Notes: generated by a model not told the origin, from the letters alone. Shown: positions 46,527 through 56,676, counted from the first letter of the stretch. The stretch is 64,000 bases of DNA from Afipia sp. (GCA_017474385.1 JAFVHU010000152.1:62001-126000); one strand, 5' to 3'. Numbers and translations: made by a program.

Positions 46527-46730
46527 GTGTATGTTCCTTTCCGACTATCGGTTGATCATGTGCGGCAGACAAAATCTCCCGTCACGCCGCCGCTGTCTTG
46601 GGGAAACGACAAGTGGAGGTTCTTGCTTCTTGGTCAGGGAGCCGTTGTACTGAGACGACTTAAAATCTTTGATCGGACAACCGCTCAAAGCCAGCGCGTC
46701 AGAGACCGGCCGCAGCCGCGGGGAGAAACC

Positions 46731-47087
46731 ATGGAGAGTATCAGAGCCAAGTGGCTTACGTTCTACGCTGAACATGTCGAACAAGCCTCGAAGGAAATGT
46801 TTGGTCACGTCGAAAAAATGATCGTGGCAACATTGATCATATCGGCAGGCGCACATGTCTCCAGTACCGACCCGGCCATACTTCTGTTCGGGTACTTGCG
46901 CCACAGCCTCGTTGGCCGTGGCGTCGAACTGTTTGGTATTGTCCTTCTCTTTCTCAACTTTCTCGACGGTCTGTACAAACTTTCAAAGCTGAATTGGCAT
47001 GTCGCTTACCAGATCGTTATGTCGCTCTGTTACATCGTCTTGAGCGTCCGGTTGGTCCAGTTGATCCTTGCCTTTCGTGGTGAGTAA
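46731..47087 (+). CDS. Small integral membrane protein of unknown function
   Basis: A 118-residue protein with an amphipathic N-terminus (SIRAKWLTFYAEHVEQASKE) and three hydrophobic helices (about 30-47, 65-82 and 93-112). ATG 46731 has a strong Shine-Dalgarno GGGAGAAACC directly before it, better than the in-frame ATG at 46518. No motif was recognised. It is flanked on both sides by minus-strand cysteine-repeat genes. Confidence 0.75.
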   Translation: MESIRAKWLTFYAEHVEQASKEMFGHVEKMIVATLIISAGAHVSSTDPAILLFGYLRHSLVGRGVELFGIVLLFLNFLDGLYKLSKLNWHVAYQIVMSLCYIVLSVRLVQLILAFRGE

Positions 47088-47101
47088 TCGGCCGGTCCGA
47101 A

Positions 47102-47896
47102 TTATTGCGCTGCGAACTGACTCAGAACATCCTTGCACGCGGGTGAAAGCGAACCGGCTCGCACCGCCAGACACTGCACGATGCGGCCACCACCGGGCGC
47201 GACGCCGCCGCAAAGCGTGCGAACATCACCGCCGCATGCGGACCTCAGGACCAACAATTCCTCGCGCGGCCGCAACGGCCGCAACACCAGTGCAGGCGCC
47301 GGTGCTGCCGCAGGACTCGCCGCCGTTGATGCTGCCGGCGCGCTGCCCGCGGCAGGCGCTACTGCGCCGCCGCTCACCGCATTTACCGCCTGCTGGCAGC
47401 TCGCCGAAAGTTTCGACTTGTTCTTTTCCAGACAGTTCAATGCCGGTGCACCGCCAGGTGGGATGCTCGCGCAATTCTTCTGATAATCGGAGCGGCAAGC
47501 ACTGCGTATGGCCGCGGTCTGCGCGTCGGTCGGCTTTTGTGCTGGCGACGTCGCTGCTGCCTTAGGAGCCGCGGCAGGCGCGGCGGCTTTTTCAGGCGCG
47601 GCAGCAGGTGCCGGAGCGGTTTCTGCCTTCGGCGCAGCAGCCGGTTCTATCGCCTTCACCGCCTGCTGGCAGGAGCCGGACAGCTTCGACATGTTTTTCT
47701 GCAAGCACTGCAACGACGCCGCACCACCCGGCGGCACACTGGCACAATTCGCTTCATAGTCTGAGCGACACGCAGAGCGGATGGCATTGCGTTGTTCGTC
47801 GGTAGGCTGTTGGGAGACGGCCGACATTGCTGTCGCCAGAACGATCATTGCAGTGAGCGACCATAGCGCTGCCACACGTTTCAACGTGTCGGTCAT
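47102..47896 (-). CDS. Exported protein with three cysteine-rich repeats
   Basis: This 264-residue protein has a signal peptide (about 1-28) and three units each spaced C-x7-C-x12-C-x11-C: CRSDYEANC..., CRSDYQKNC... and CGGDVRTLC.... The units are joined by Ala/Pro-rich linkers (about 85-120 and 178-205). Units 1 and 2 are close copies also at DNA level (about 47660-47793 and 47387-47520), pointing to an internal duplication. Unit 3 is closer to the one in the gene at 46305-46526. The N-terminal PTDEQRNAIRSAC / PTDAQTAAIRSAC lead-ins are repeated too. Periplasmic or secreted; function unknown. Confidence 0.84.
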   Translation of the reverse strand: MTDTLKRVAALWSLTAMIVLATAMSAVSQQPTDEQRNAIRSACRSDYEANCASVPPGGAASLQCLQKNMSKLSGSCQQAVKAIEPAAAPKAETAPAPAAAPEKAAAPAAAPKAAATSPAQKPTDAQTAAIRSACRSDYQKNCASIPPGGAPALNCLEKNKSKLSASCQQAVNAVSGGAVAPAAGSAPAASTAASPAAAPAPALVLRPLRPREELLVLRSACGGDVRTLCGGVAPGGGRIVQCLAVRAGSLSPACKDVLSQFAAQ

Positions 47897-48101
47897 TTGA
47901 AGAAATCCCTATTGGCGTCCGAGGGACGGTGCCCGCAGCTAAAGCGAATTCGAAAAAAACTTGTCAGAATATTCCTGGTTGGCGATATCATTTTCTCTTT
48001 TGGGTTCCACCGCAAGTGGATTGTTGATATCCATGAATAGCGGTCCTAATTCCCCATAGCGGAATAATTTCCGCGAAAAGAAATTTTAGTAGGGCATCGA
48101 A

Positions 48102-49301
48102 ATGAAAGCTTCGTGTCCGGCCCGTGTCAGATTTCCCGGCGCCACCAAGCGCACCGCATCTCCCATCCTGCGTATTCCTCTAGTCATATTTTCACTGGTC
48201 GCGCTAACCGCTTGCGAACAGAATAGTTTTGTACCGCCGCCCCCGCCGAAGGTTGATGTTGGCCTTCCGGTGCAGCGCACCATCACGCGGTATCTGACAG
48301 CCACCGGCAACACCGGTCCGGTCAACACCGTCGATCTTGTGGCCCGTGTGCAGGGTTTTCTCCAGTCGATCTCCTACCAGGACGGCGCCTTCGTAAAGCA
48401 AGGTACGACGCTATTCACAATCGAGCCCGAGACTTACAAGCTGAAGCTCGAGCAGGCACAAGCAGCGGAGGCTGGTGCACAGGCCTCGTTGAGACAGGCT
48501 GAGTCCGATTTCAAGCGCCAATCGGATCTGGTCTCGCGGCAGGTCGTGTCGCAAGCAACCCTCGAACAGTCCACGTCCTCACGGGATAATGCGCAAGCCA
48601 ATCTGCAGCAAGCTCAAGTCAACACCAGGATCGCCGCGCTCAACTATAGCTACACCAACGTCACCGCACCGTTCGACGGGGTTGTCAGCGCGCGTCTCGT
48701 CTCTATCGGCGAACTCGTCGGCGCGTCCTCGCCAACCCAGCTTGCGACTATCGTTCAGCTCAGCCCGATTTACGTAAACTTCAACGTCAATGAACAGGAC
48801 GTTTTGCGGATACGCGCGGCTGCCGCTGCAAAAGGTCTCACCTCGAAAGACCTCAAGGAAACGCCGATCGAGGTTGGGCTTCAGACCGAAATCGGCTTTC
48901 CACACCAAGGAAAGCTCGACTACGCCGCGCCGACGGTCAATCAGTCGACCGGAACCCTTGCAGTGCGCGGAATCCTGTCAAATGCCGACCGGGTTTTGCT
49001 GCCCGGATACTTCGTGCGCGTCCGCGTTCCTCTCGATCAGCAGAAAGACGCTTTGCTGATTCCCGATGTCGCATTGGGGAGCGATCAGGCCGGAAGATAT
49101 GTCCTTGTGGTCAACAAAGAAAACGTCGTCGAGCAACGCAAGGTACAGACCGGGCCCCTCGAAGGCGAGCTGCGCGTGATCGAGGGCGGACTGAAGCCCG
49201 ATGCTCGTGTTGTGATCGCCGGTTTGCTGCGAGCGATCCCAGGTCAGAAGGTCGATCCGCAGTTGCAAAAGATAGAGCAGCCGCGCGCTTCGGCGAACTA
49301 G
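48102..49301 (+). CDS. RND efflux periplasmic adaptor (MexE/AcrA-like)
   Basis: This 399-residue membrane fusion protein has a lipobox SLVALTAC, so Cys38 is the predicted lipidated residue. Lipoyl halves flank a coiled-coil hairpin (about 110-165, QAEAGAQASLRQAESDFKRQ region). The beta-barrel domain has IVQLSPIYVNFNVNEQDVLR and the C-terminal domain GRYVLVVNKENVVEQRKV. It bridges the RND pump downstream to an outer-membrane channel coded elsewhere. It begins a two-gene operon; no local regulator gene is present. The N-terminal 20 residues before the lipoprotein signal are long and basic, so a later start is possible. Confidence 0.94.
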   Translation: MKASCPARVRFPGATKRTASPILRIPLVIFSLVALTACEQNSFVPPPPPKVDVGLPVQRTITRYLTATGNTGPVNTVDLVARVQGFLQSISYQDGAFVKQGTTLFTIEPETYKLKLEQAQAAEAGAQASLRQAESDFKRQSDLVSRQVVSQATLEQSTSSRDNAQANLQQAQVNTRIAALNYSYTNVTAPFDGVVSARLVSIGELVGASSPTQLATIVQLSPIYVNFNVNEQDVLRIRAAAAAKGLTSKDLKETPIEVGLQTEIGFPHQGKLDYAAPTVNQSTGTLAVRGILSNADRVLLPGYFVRVRVPLDQQKDALLIPDVALGSDQAGRYVLVVNKENVVEQRKVQTGPLEGELRVIEGGLKPDARVVIAGLLRAIPGQKVDPQLQKIEQPRASAN

Positions 49302-49317
49302 AGAATCAGGATCGGCC

Positions 49318-52300
49318 ATGATCTCGAAATTTTTCATCGAACGACCGGTTCTTTCCAACGTCATAGCCATCTTGATGATTCTGATCGGCGGCGTAGCGCT
49401 GCTTGGCCTCGCCGTCGCACAGTACCCCGATGTGGTCCCTCCGACCGTGCAGGTCACGACCCGTTATCCCGGCGCCAGTGCCAAGACCGTCATTGACACC
49501 GTCGCTCTCCCGATCGAGCAGCAGGTGAACGGCGTCGAAGGCATGCTCTATATGCAATCCTACAGTGCCGCCGACGGCACCTACTCGCTCACGGTAACGT
49601 TCAAGATCGGGACCGATCTGAATTTCGCGCAGGTACTGGTCCAGAACCGGGTCTCCAGCGCCCTGTCGTCCCTTCCACAGTCGGTACAGACCCAAGGTGT
49701 CACGGTCCAGAAAAGGTCGACGGCAATCCTGCTGTTCGTAACACTGACCTCTCCGAATGCCACGTACGACAGCCTCTTTCTAAGCAACTACGCCACCATC
49801 AACATTCGGGACGAACTGTCGCGTCTCCTTGGTGTCGGCAACGTGACCGTTTTCGGTGCCGGTCAGTACTCCATGCGAGTCTGGCTTGATCCAAACAGGC
49901 TGCAGGCCCTGGCGCTCATGCCTCAGGATGTCATTCAGGCGATCCAGCAACAGAGCCAGCAAGTCACCGCTGGGCAGATCGGAATGCCGCCAACACCTCA
50001 CGGACAGGCATTCCAGTACACCCTCAACATCAACGGCCGGCTCGAAGATGTTCGCGAATTTGAGAATGTGATCGTCAAAACCGGTAGCAACGGTGATGTC
50101 GTCCGCGTTCGCGACGTCGGGCGCGTTGAACTCGGCGCCCAGACCTACAGTCAGATATTTTCGCTCGACAAGAAACCAGCCATCGGCATCGGTGTTTTCC
50201 AGTCGCCCGGTGCGAATGCACTTCAAGTCCAACAGGCCGTGAAGGAAAAAATGGCCGAGCTGGCGCGCGGATTTCCGCAGGATGTGAAATTCGATATCCC
50301 GTTCGACACGACGAAATTCGTCTCGGCGTCAATTCATGAAGTCTATAAGACGCTGATCGAGGCCGGTTTTCTCGTCCTCGTCGTCATTCTTGTGTTCTTG
50401 CAGGACTGGCGCGCCATGCTGGTTCCGGCGACAACTGTTCCGGTCACCATTATCGGTGCCTTTGCCGCGATGGCGGCGCTCGGATTCACCATCAACCTGT
50501 CGACACTGTTTGCCATCGTGCTCGCGATTGGAATCGTGGTCGATGACGCCATCGTCGTTGTCGAAGGTGCCGCCCACAACATCGAGCAGGGTATGTCCGG
50601 TCATGACGCCGCGATCAAGGCCATGGATCAGTTGTTTGCGCCAATCATCGGGATCACGCTGGTCCTGGTGTCGGTGTTCCTGCCGGCCGCTTTCCTGCCC
50701 GGCCTGACCGGCCGCATCTATGCGCAGTTCGCGCTGGTGATCGCCGCAACCGCGCTAATCAGCGCCATCAATGCTGCGACCCTGAAGCCCACGCAATGCG
50801 CGCTATGGCTCCGGCGTCCGGTTCCGCCAGAGCAACGCAACTGGTTCTATCGCGGCTTTAATTCGGTCTATGACCGGATCGAGAAGGGTTACACCTCATT
50901 CATCGATCGGATGGTCCGACACAGCAATGTCTCGCTGATCACTGCGCTGATCCTGATTGCTGTCGGCGGCTATGGCCTGTCCCGTGTACCGACCGGATTT
51001 ATCCCGATCGAGGACCAGGGATATCTGCTGGCCGCCGTGCAGTTGCCGGATGGTGCCGCACTCGACCGTACCCAGCGCGTGCTCGATCAGGTGACCGAGA
51101 TCGCCGGCAAAACGCCCGGCGTCGCGCAGGTCATCGGTATCTCCGGCATATCGGCACTCGATAACAGTTCCAGTCTCGCCAATGCCGGTGTTGCATATCT
51201 CATTCTAAAGGACTGGGACGCGCGTGGCCTCGGGGAAGATCTGCGATCACTCGTTGTCGGGCTGAACCAGAAGCTCGAAGCGATACCGGAGGCGCGGATC
51301 TTTGTGCTTCCGCCACCGCCCATTCAGGGCATCGGCAACGCCGCCGGCTTTGCCATGCAGGTTGAGCTGCGTGACGGCAATTCCGACTTCGGAAAACTTC
51401 AGGCCGTCACCCAAGCGGTCGTCGCCAACGCCCAGACACAAAGCGCGTTGCAGCGCGTCAGTTCACCGTTCCGCTCGATGGTCCCGCAGTTCGACGTCGA
51501 GGTTGACCGGATCAAGACACAAACGCTGCATGTCACGACCGATCAGGTGTTTTCGACGCTGGCGGCATATCTCGGGTCGTCTTACGTCAATCAATTCAAC
51601 AAGTTTGGACGCACCTTTCAGGTTTATGCGCAAGCTGATGCGCAGTTCCGTCTGACGACCAGGGACATCGAGAATCTGACAATACGCAACCAGCAGGGCG
51701 CCATGATCCCGCTCGGCACGATTGCAACGGTCACGCCCGCGGTGGGCCCTTCCCTCATCAGCCTCTATAACCTCTACCCGTCCGCAACCGTTATTGGATT
51801 GCCGTCGCAGGGTTACAGTTCCGGCCAGTCCATCACACTGATGGAACAAATCGCCGACAAGACCTTGCCGCCGGGCACGGGCTATGAGTGGACGGCGATG
51901 TCGTATCAGGAGAAAGCCGTCGGCAGCCAGATCTACTACGTGTTCGGCCTCGCCCTGCTGCTGGTCTATCTGGTTCTGGCTGGACAGTATGAAAGCTGGT
52001 TTGCGCCGATTGCAGTCATTCTGGCCGTGCCGCTGTCCCTGCTCGGGCCTATGGCAGTTCTCACCGGGCTGAGGATCGAAAACAACCTCTACACGCAGAT
52101 CGGTTTGATCCTACTGATCGCCTTGTCGGCCAAGAACGCCATTCTTATTGTCGAAGTCGCGCTCGAACTCCACGTCCGGGATCGCAAGCCGCTGCTGGAG
52201 TCCGCCGTGGAAGCCGCACGGGCGCGTTTCCGGCCAATCCTGATGACGTCGTTTGCGTTTATCCTCGGTGTGGCTCCGCTGGTGTTCGCGACCGGCGCCG

Positions 52301-52476
52301 GCGCGAGCGCCCGCAAGTCAATCGGCATTACCGTATTCAGCGGAATGCTCGCTTCGACCTGCCTTGCCGTTCTGTTCGTTCCGACATTTTTTGTCGTGAT
52401 ACAGCGGCTCGAGAATTGGCTCGCCGACCGTAAGGCAAGGAAAGCCGGCTCACAGCCCGCCGCAGCAGGGCCTTAG
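49318..52476 (+). CDS. RND-type multidrug efflux pump inner-membrane transporter (MexF/AcrB-like)
   Basis: This 1052-residue HAE-1 family pump starts SKFFIERPVLSNVIAILMIL (helix 1) and has twelve helices with two large periplasmic loops. The proton-relay residues are visible: adjacent Asp residues in GIVVDDAIVVVEGA (helix 4) and a Lys in IALSAKNAILIVEVA (helix 10). Length and layout match AcrB. Substrate range cannot be read. It lies 16 bp after the adaptor gene and has no outer-membrane channel gene nearby. Confidence 0.96.
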   Translation: MISKFFIERPVLSNVIAILMILIGGVALLGLAVAQYPDVVPPTVQVTTRYPGASAKTVIDTVALPIEQQVNGVEGMLYMQSYSAADGTYSLTVTFKIGTDLNFAQVLVQNRVSSALSSLPQSVQTQGVTVQKRSTAILLFVTLTSPNATYDSLFLSNYATINIRDELSRLLGVGNVTVFGAGQYSMRVWLDPNRLQALALMPQDVIQAIQQQSQQVTAGQIGMPPTPHGQAFQYTLNINGRLEDVREFENVIVKTGSNGDVVRVRDVGRVELGAQTYSQIFSLDKKPAIGIGVFQSPGANALQVQQAVKEKMAELARGFPQDVKFDIPFDTTKFVSASIHEVYKTLIEAGFLVLVVILVFLQDWRAMLVPATTVPVTIIGAFAAMAALGFTINLSTLFAIVLAIGIVVDDAIVVVEGAAHNIEQGMSGHDAAIKAMDQLFAPIIGITLVLVSVFLPAAFLPGLTGRIYAQFALVIAATALISAINAATLKPTQCALWLRRPVPPEQRNWFYRGFNSVYDRIEKGYTSFIDRMVRHSNVSLITALILIAVGGYGLSRVPTGFIPIEDQGYLLAAVQLPDGAALDRTQRVLDQVTEIAGKTPGVAQVIGISGISALDNSSSLANAGVAYLILKDWDARGLGEDLRSLVVGLNQKLEAIPEARIFVLPPPPIQGIGNAAGFAMQVELRDGNSDFGKLQAVTQAVVANAQTQSALQRVSSPFRSMVPQFDVEVDRIKTQTLHVTTDQVFSTLAAYLGSSYVNQFNKFGRTFQVYAQADAQFRLTTRDIENLTIRNQQGAMIPLGTIATVTPAVGPSLISLYNLYPSATVIGLPSQGYSSGQSITLMEQIADKTLPPGTGYEWTAMSYQEKAVGSQIYYVFGLALLLVYLVLAGQYESWFAPIAVILAVPLSLLGPMAVLTGLRIENNLYTQIGLILLIALSAKNAILIVEVALELHVRDRKPLLESAVEAARARFRPILMTSFAFILGVAPLVFATGAGASARKSIGITVFSGMLASTCLAVLFVPTFFVVIQRLENWLADRKARKAGSQPAAAGP

Positions 52477-52501
52477 CCGGCTTACACTTTCGAATACCTG
52501 T

Positions 52502-55072
52502 CTAGGTCAGGTGAAAATCGTTCTGATGCGTTTGAAGTTCTGCCGATGAACTGAGCCGGGTCGTTATCCCCTGATCGTCATGGCTGGTGAAAAAATTGAA
52601 GCTTGTCATGGCTTGAACAAGGGCGGCCACGTCAACCCCGTCACCAGGCCACGATCTTTCGGTCTGAATGAGCTCGGATGTCGAGCGAACATTGTGGTCC
52701 GTGCTGCGGCCAGGGTCAGATCTGAAGTCGAAGCTGTCCATACTCGAAACACCGCGCTGATTTCCGGAAGCGCTGCTCCAACTGGATGTCACGCTGTAGC
52801 TGGTCGAGAAAGAACTATGATTGTGGTGTGATGATTCCGTCTGACTTGAATAGTCGGCTACGGTGCGCGACCAGCCAGTGTGCATATCCGTTGAGTCCGA
52901 ACGATCGAAATCAAAGTTCGTTGGAGCAGGCATCTGAGCCGATCCATGCGCGCCGGCGCCGCTTCCATGGTTCTCGTTCGACGATGGCTCACGTGAAACG
53001 TGCTCTCCGAAAGATGACGAAGCCACGTCTCTAGACGAAGTCGATTGATCATCCCTCTCCGGCGTTGGCTCCCGGGAACGCTTTTCATTGCAATTAGCGG
53101 CATCTGCCTCTCTCGCCTCGGATTTGTGATGGTCTTGTCCATGATCATCGGAAGCGACATCACTGGTTCCTTCCGCCAACTCACGGCCGTCGCTTGCTGT
53201 GACGAGATTCTGATCCTTCAAAGAAATCGTGTCATTCGGACCGTCATCGTGGAAGTGATGATGGTGGTGGCTTTCCGCAATAACGAGGTCAAACTGGTCA
53301 ACGGCCGTGGCATTGTACTCGTCGCTTGCGATGACCTTGATATGGAGAACGGACTCTTCGCCCTTCGGCGGCGTTCCGGAAAACGTCATCGACACCGGAT
53401 CGAACGTGAGCCAGTTTGGAAGCGGATCTCCATTCGCCAACGTCGCGCGCAGACTCAAAGTATCGTTGGCATCGAGATCGGCAAATACACTGGCCGGAAT
53501 GACATATTCGAATCTGCAACCTTCCTTGGCTCGCTGATCCGGAATCGGATGTTCGACGGTTGGTTTGTCGTTCAACCCATTGATGGTCAGCGTTAGCGTT
53601 TCCGGAACAATAGATGTTCCGGGTTGGCTATCGAAGGCAATGGTATAGATTGCCGATTCTCCAACGCCCAGAAATGCAAACTGGCTCGCATCATATGTCA
53701 CGACGCCGGTTGCGGGATCGACTCGCACTAGGTTGGCGAGATTGATACCCTGAGGTGTCGGTACCGTGCTTTTCACACCGGTAACGGTGCCGGTGCCCGG
53801 TACATAGCGCCCTGCCGATTGATCGATGACCTGCCCATCGATTGAAACCGTGACCTGATCGCTGATGGCAAAGTTTCGTTCAACGGGACCTTGCGACGCC
53901 TGGACATCCACCACGTCTGCGACTGCAATCGCGCGCACCACGGGAGCCGGGGGAGGCTCCGGGAAAATCAGGAGATCCTGTGCCGTCGCGATAGTCGGTA
54001 TGATGGAAACTCCGCTTGCAAGAGCGATCAACCCCGGCACACCGGATTCAATTCCCTGGCCGCTGGAATTTCTGGCGAAACTTGCAAGCGGGTTCGCGCT
54101 GGAACCAGTTTTGTCGTGGCCATCCGGATTGTAGTTGGGATAGTAAATCTGAAAAACCTGCTGAATGAGGCTCTTCTCGTTTTGGATATCGGCGAGCGTT
54201 TTGAGCTGATCAACAGCGGAGACGGGCTGTCCCGCGCCAAGCGGCGTGACAATCGTCACAAGGCCGGCGTGAGATACCACCTTAAGAAGTTCGCCGGTTG
54301 CCTTGTCATAAAGATGAAACGATCCGATTCTTCCATCCGGCTCTCTCAACACGGAGAATTTGCTCGGTCCATCGTCCGCAGCAATTTCCACCATAACAGC
54401 GGTGCCCCGGATGCCCATCGTGGCAACCGGCGTTTCGACGCGCATGTTCCCGAACTTGGCAGTATGTCCGGCAACGAGGGTAATCGTGCCGTGTATCAGG
54501 CTTAAAAGCGACGAGTTGGACGATCCGTTTGGATCATACGTCATCTCATCCAGAACAATGCGCGCATTCGATGCAAGACCCAGGGCTGTGCCATCGACAA
54601 AGCTGATTCCAATCGTGGTATCCGGCCCGGTTTGGACGACGTCTCCCTTGAGAAGCCTGTCACCCTGCTTTAACTCGACGGGAACACCATTACGCGTAAC
54701 CACCGCAGTACCGCTCACCTTCGCAACGTTGCCTACAGCAGGTACTGCGCTCGCGATCTGGTCAGCTTGAGCGTACTGGACTCTCGCCGTCATTGCTTCA
54801 ATCACGCGACCCGAAAGACTCGCTCCTTCCGGCGACATCAACGAAGCGCGGTATTCGCCCTTGAAATATTCCCGAACGATGACACTTTCGGTTTCGCTGG
54901 AAATAACCAGATCGATGCCGACCCGGTCATAGTTCCCGGAAAACAACAAGCCGGAATTGACAAAGGCAAATGGAGAGCATCCCGCGGGGCATTCGATTCC
55001 TCCCGCAGCAAATATAAAGCCGTCTGAAATTGCGGCCCAAGCCAACCCTTGCATACTGAGATTGCTACTCAT
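52502..55072 (-). CDS. FecR-domain protein with cadherin-like repeats and a His/Ser-rich tail, in the type I secretion locus
   Basis: This 856-residue protein has no obvious Sec signal. A FecR-like domain (about 140-235) includes LKQGDRLLKGDVVQTGPDTT and VETPVATMGIRGTAVMVEI. A VCBS-like region lies at about 400-510. A cadherin-like/dystroglycan-type Ig domain (about 515-612) has PIPDQRAKEGCRFEYVIPAS and DLDANDTLSLRATLANGDPL, the dystroglycan-type motif. The tail from about 613 is low complexity, with a HHHHHFHDD cluster and Ser/His-rich segments. Such FecR/cadherin mixtures are often large surface proteins exported by type I systems. As the last gene of the locus it is a probable second substrate of the ABC exporter (inference). 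Confidence 0.85.
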   Translation of the reverse strand: MSSNLSMQGLAWAAISDGFIFAAGGIECPAGCSPFAFVNSGLLFSGNYDRVGIDLVISSETESVIVREYFKGEYRASLMSPEGASLSGRVIEAMTARVQYAQADQIASAVPAVGNVAKVSGTAVVTRNGVPVELKQGDRLLKGDVVQTGPDTTIGISFVDGTALGLASNARIVLDEMTYDPNGSSNSSLLSLIHGTITLVAGHTAKFGNMRVETPVATMGIRGTAVMVEIAADDGPSKFSVLREPDGRIGSFHLYDKATGELLKVVSHAGLVTIVTPLGAGQPVSAVDQLKTLADIQNEKSLIQQVFQIYYPNYNPDGHDKTGSSANPLASFARNSSGQGIESGVPGLIALASGVSIIPTIATAQDLLIFPEPPPAPVVRAIAVADVVDVQASQGPVERNFAISDQVTVSIDGQVIDQSAGRYVPGTGTVTGVKSTVPTPQGINLANLVRVDPATGVVTYDASQFAFLGVGESAIYTIAFDSQPGTSIVPETLTLTINGLNDKPTVEHPIPDQRAKEGCRFEYVIPASVFADLDANDTLSLRATLANGDPLPNWLTFDPVSMTFSGTPPKGEESVLHIKVIASDEYNATAVDQFDLVIAESHHHHHFHDDGPNDTISLKDQNLVTASDGRELAEGTSDVASDDHGQDHHKSEAREADAANCNEKRSREPTPERDDQSTSSRDVASSSFGEHVSREPSSNENHGSGAGAHGSAQMPAPTNFDFDRSDSTDMHTGWSRTVADYSSQTESSHHNHSSFSTSYSVTSSWSSASGNQRGVSSMDSFDFRSDPGRSTDHNVRSTSELIQTERSWPGDGVDVAALVQAMTSFNFFTSHDDQGITTRLSSSAELQTHQNDFHLT

Positions 55073-55107
55073 GTGGGTTCTGATGCCTCGGTTTCAGCTA
55101 TCCGTAG

Positions 55108-56676
55108 CTATGCTGTTGCCGCTTCGCCCTGTGCTGTTCTACCGTTGACAACACGCCGTGTTTTCGATTCGCGACCATTCAGCTTAGGTGCGCCTTCCAC
55201 TCGCCCAAGAGCAGTGACCAGCGCCGCATTGACGTCTTCGATCCGGCCAAGCTTGACGAGTATCGCCGCCAGGTTGGCGAAAGCCTCTGGCAAATCTGGC
55301 TTCAATCGGATGACCTCCCGATAGGCGTTGGCGGCATCGAGATGGTGTCCCAGCGCATCGCATGATTGCGCAAGGCAGAACCACGGTTTGTAGATCTCCG
55401 GCCTGATCGCCGTGAGTGCCTTGAAGAGCCGCTTGGCGGCGGCGTGATCGCCTTTGTTGGCCAGTAACTGACCGAGCCGATGGATCGCGTCCGCATTCCT
55501 CGGTTCGACATCCATAACCTGCCGGTAGCCGTGTTCGGCTTCCACAAGCTTGCCCTTCTGGTGAAGTTCGGTGGCCTCTTTCAAAACGTCGGGAATGGTT
55601 CGCTGATCGATTCTGCCGCCGAGATTCAGTCCGTTCTTGGTGCTCACCATGACATACCGGATGCGGCGCTCTTTCACGCCGAATGAGTATTTGTAGGATT
55701 CATTGCCGCGTAGGAAATCGTACTCGGTGAACCCGTTGGCGATCGCATGTCGAATGCTGTGGGCATGCAAAATCATCCCCGGCGGCGGGCCGTCGAAGGT
55801 TTCATCCCGCCCGGCCATGTAGAACAGGAAGGCGTGCTTGCGCCTGTCGATCAGCGTCGCGAGCGCAGCAAGTGGCCGATCCTCTTTCCAGAGCGTCGGC
55901 AGGAACAAGAGATCAGCCCTGAAGCTTCGCGTCAGCATAGCCCGGTTCGATCGCACAAGAGTATGGACGAGGTCGCCCTTGCGCGGTGTCCACTTGACTT
56001 CCCAGAATTGAAGCAAGGTATTGAGATCGCGCACAATCGTTTCTGGCGTTGCCACCGTGATGCGATACTCGCCAGCTTCATCGACAAGCCTCAACAGACG
56101 TCTAATCTTTTGTCTGGTGTTGGAACTCAACATATCGAGATATGCGTTCCAGTCCGGCGGGAGTGCCGCAAACGGGCACAGATTGTTGTCGATGTTGTCG
56201 ACCTTACCGATCCGGCTAACCTCACTGGTCTGAAAACCGGCTTTCGGAAAATGCGCCAGCAGAAGCCGGATGCGCGACTCCGACATACGAATGTTTTCCA
56301 GGTTGAGGCGCGCCCAGTTCATTCGTTTCAGGTGCCGGGCAAATGCGGGAATGGCCTGATGTTCGATCTCGGGTGCGCAAAGAATGCCGGTATAGTCGGC
56401 TGAAAAGTTACCGGCCATGTTCAGCTCATTGTGGAAACGCGCGTTCTCCAGTTTGGTTTGAATCCGCAACGGCAGAAAGGCCACATACGGAGCGTCAACC
56501 CTCTCGCTCGCTTTCGCTCCAAGGACAAGCCAAGGGTTGGAGATCTGCCCGAGCCAGCCCGAAAGCCATTTCCAGGACATAAACAACTGGGCATCCGGGT
56601 CCGCGTCATAGACAGCGTTCCAGTTCTCTTCCAGCCGGGCAAAATCCGGCAACGTGTTTATGACGTCAATGTGCAC
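55108..56676 (-). CDS. CelD-type GNAT acetyltransferase fused to TPR repeats
   Basis: Residues about 1-365 (522 in total) form a double GNAT domain of the BcsL/CelD group, which acetylate polysaccharides or peptides. Visible are SSNTRQKIRRLLRLVDEAGE, AALATLIDRRKHAFLFYMAG and GFTEYDFLRGNESYKYSFG. Residues about 375-490 are three to four TPRs with EAEHGYRQVMDVEPRNADAI, LGQLLANKGDHAAAKRLF and AANAYREVIRLKPDLPEAFA. The combination is uncommon. GTG 56676 with GAGGG at 7 nt is chosen; TTG 56703 is in frame. It lies between the secretion adaptor and the FecR protein, so it may modify the secreted protein or a glycan attached to it. Confidence 0.86.
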   Translation of the reverse strand: MHIDVINTLPDFARLEENWNAVYDADPDAQLFMSWKWLSGWLGQISNPWLVLGAKASERVDAPYVAFLPLRIQTKLENARFHNELNMAGNFSADYTGILCAPEIEHQAIPAFARHLKRMNWARLNLENIRMSESRIRLLLAHFPKAGFQTSEVSRIGKVDNIDNNLCPFAALPPDWNAYLDMLSSNTRQKIRRLLRLVDEAGEYRITVATPETIVRDLNTLLQFWEVKWTPRKGDLVHTLVRSNRAMLTRSFRADLLFLPTLWKEDRPLAALATLIDRRKHAFLFYMAGRDETFDGPPPGMILHAHSIRHAIANGFTEYDFLRGNESYKYSFGVKERRIRYVMVSTKNGLNLGGRIDQRTIPDVLKEATELHQKGKLVEAEHGYRQVMDVEPRNADAIHRLGQLLANKGDHAAAKRLFKALTAIRPEIYKPWFCLAQSCDALGHHLDAANAYREVIRLKPDLPEAFANLAAILVKLGRIEDVNAALVTALGRVEGAPKLNGRESKTRRVVNGRTAQGEAATA

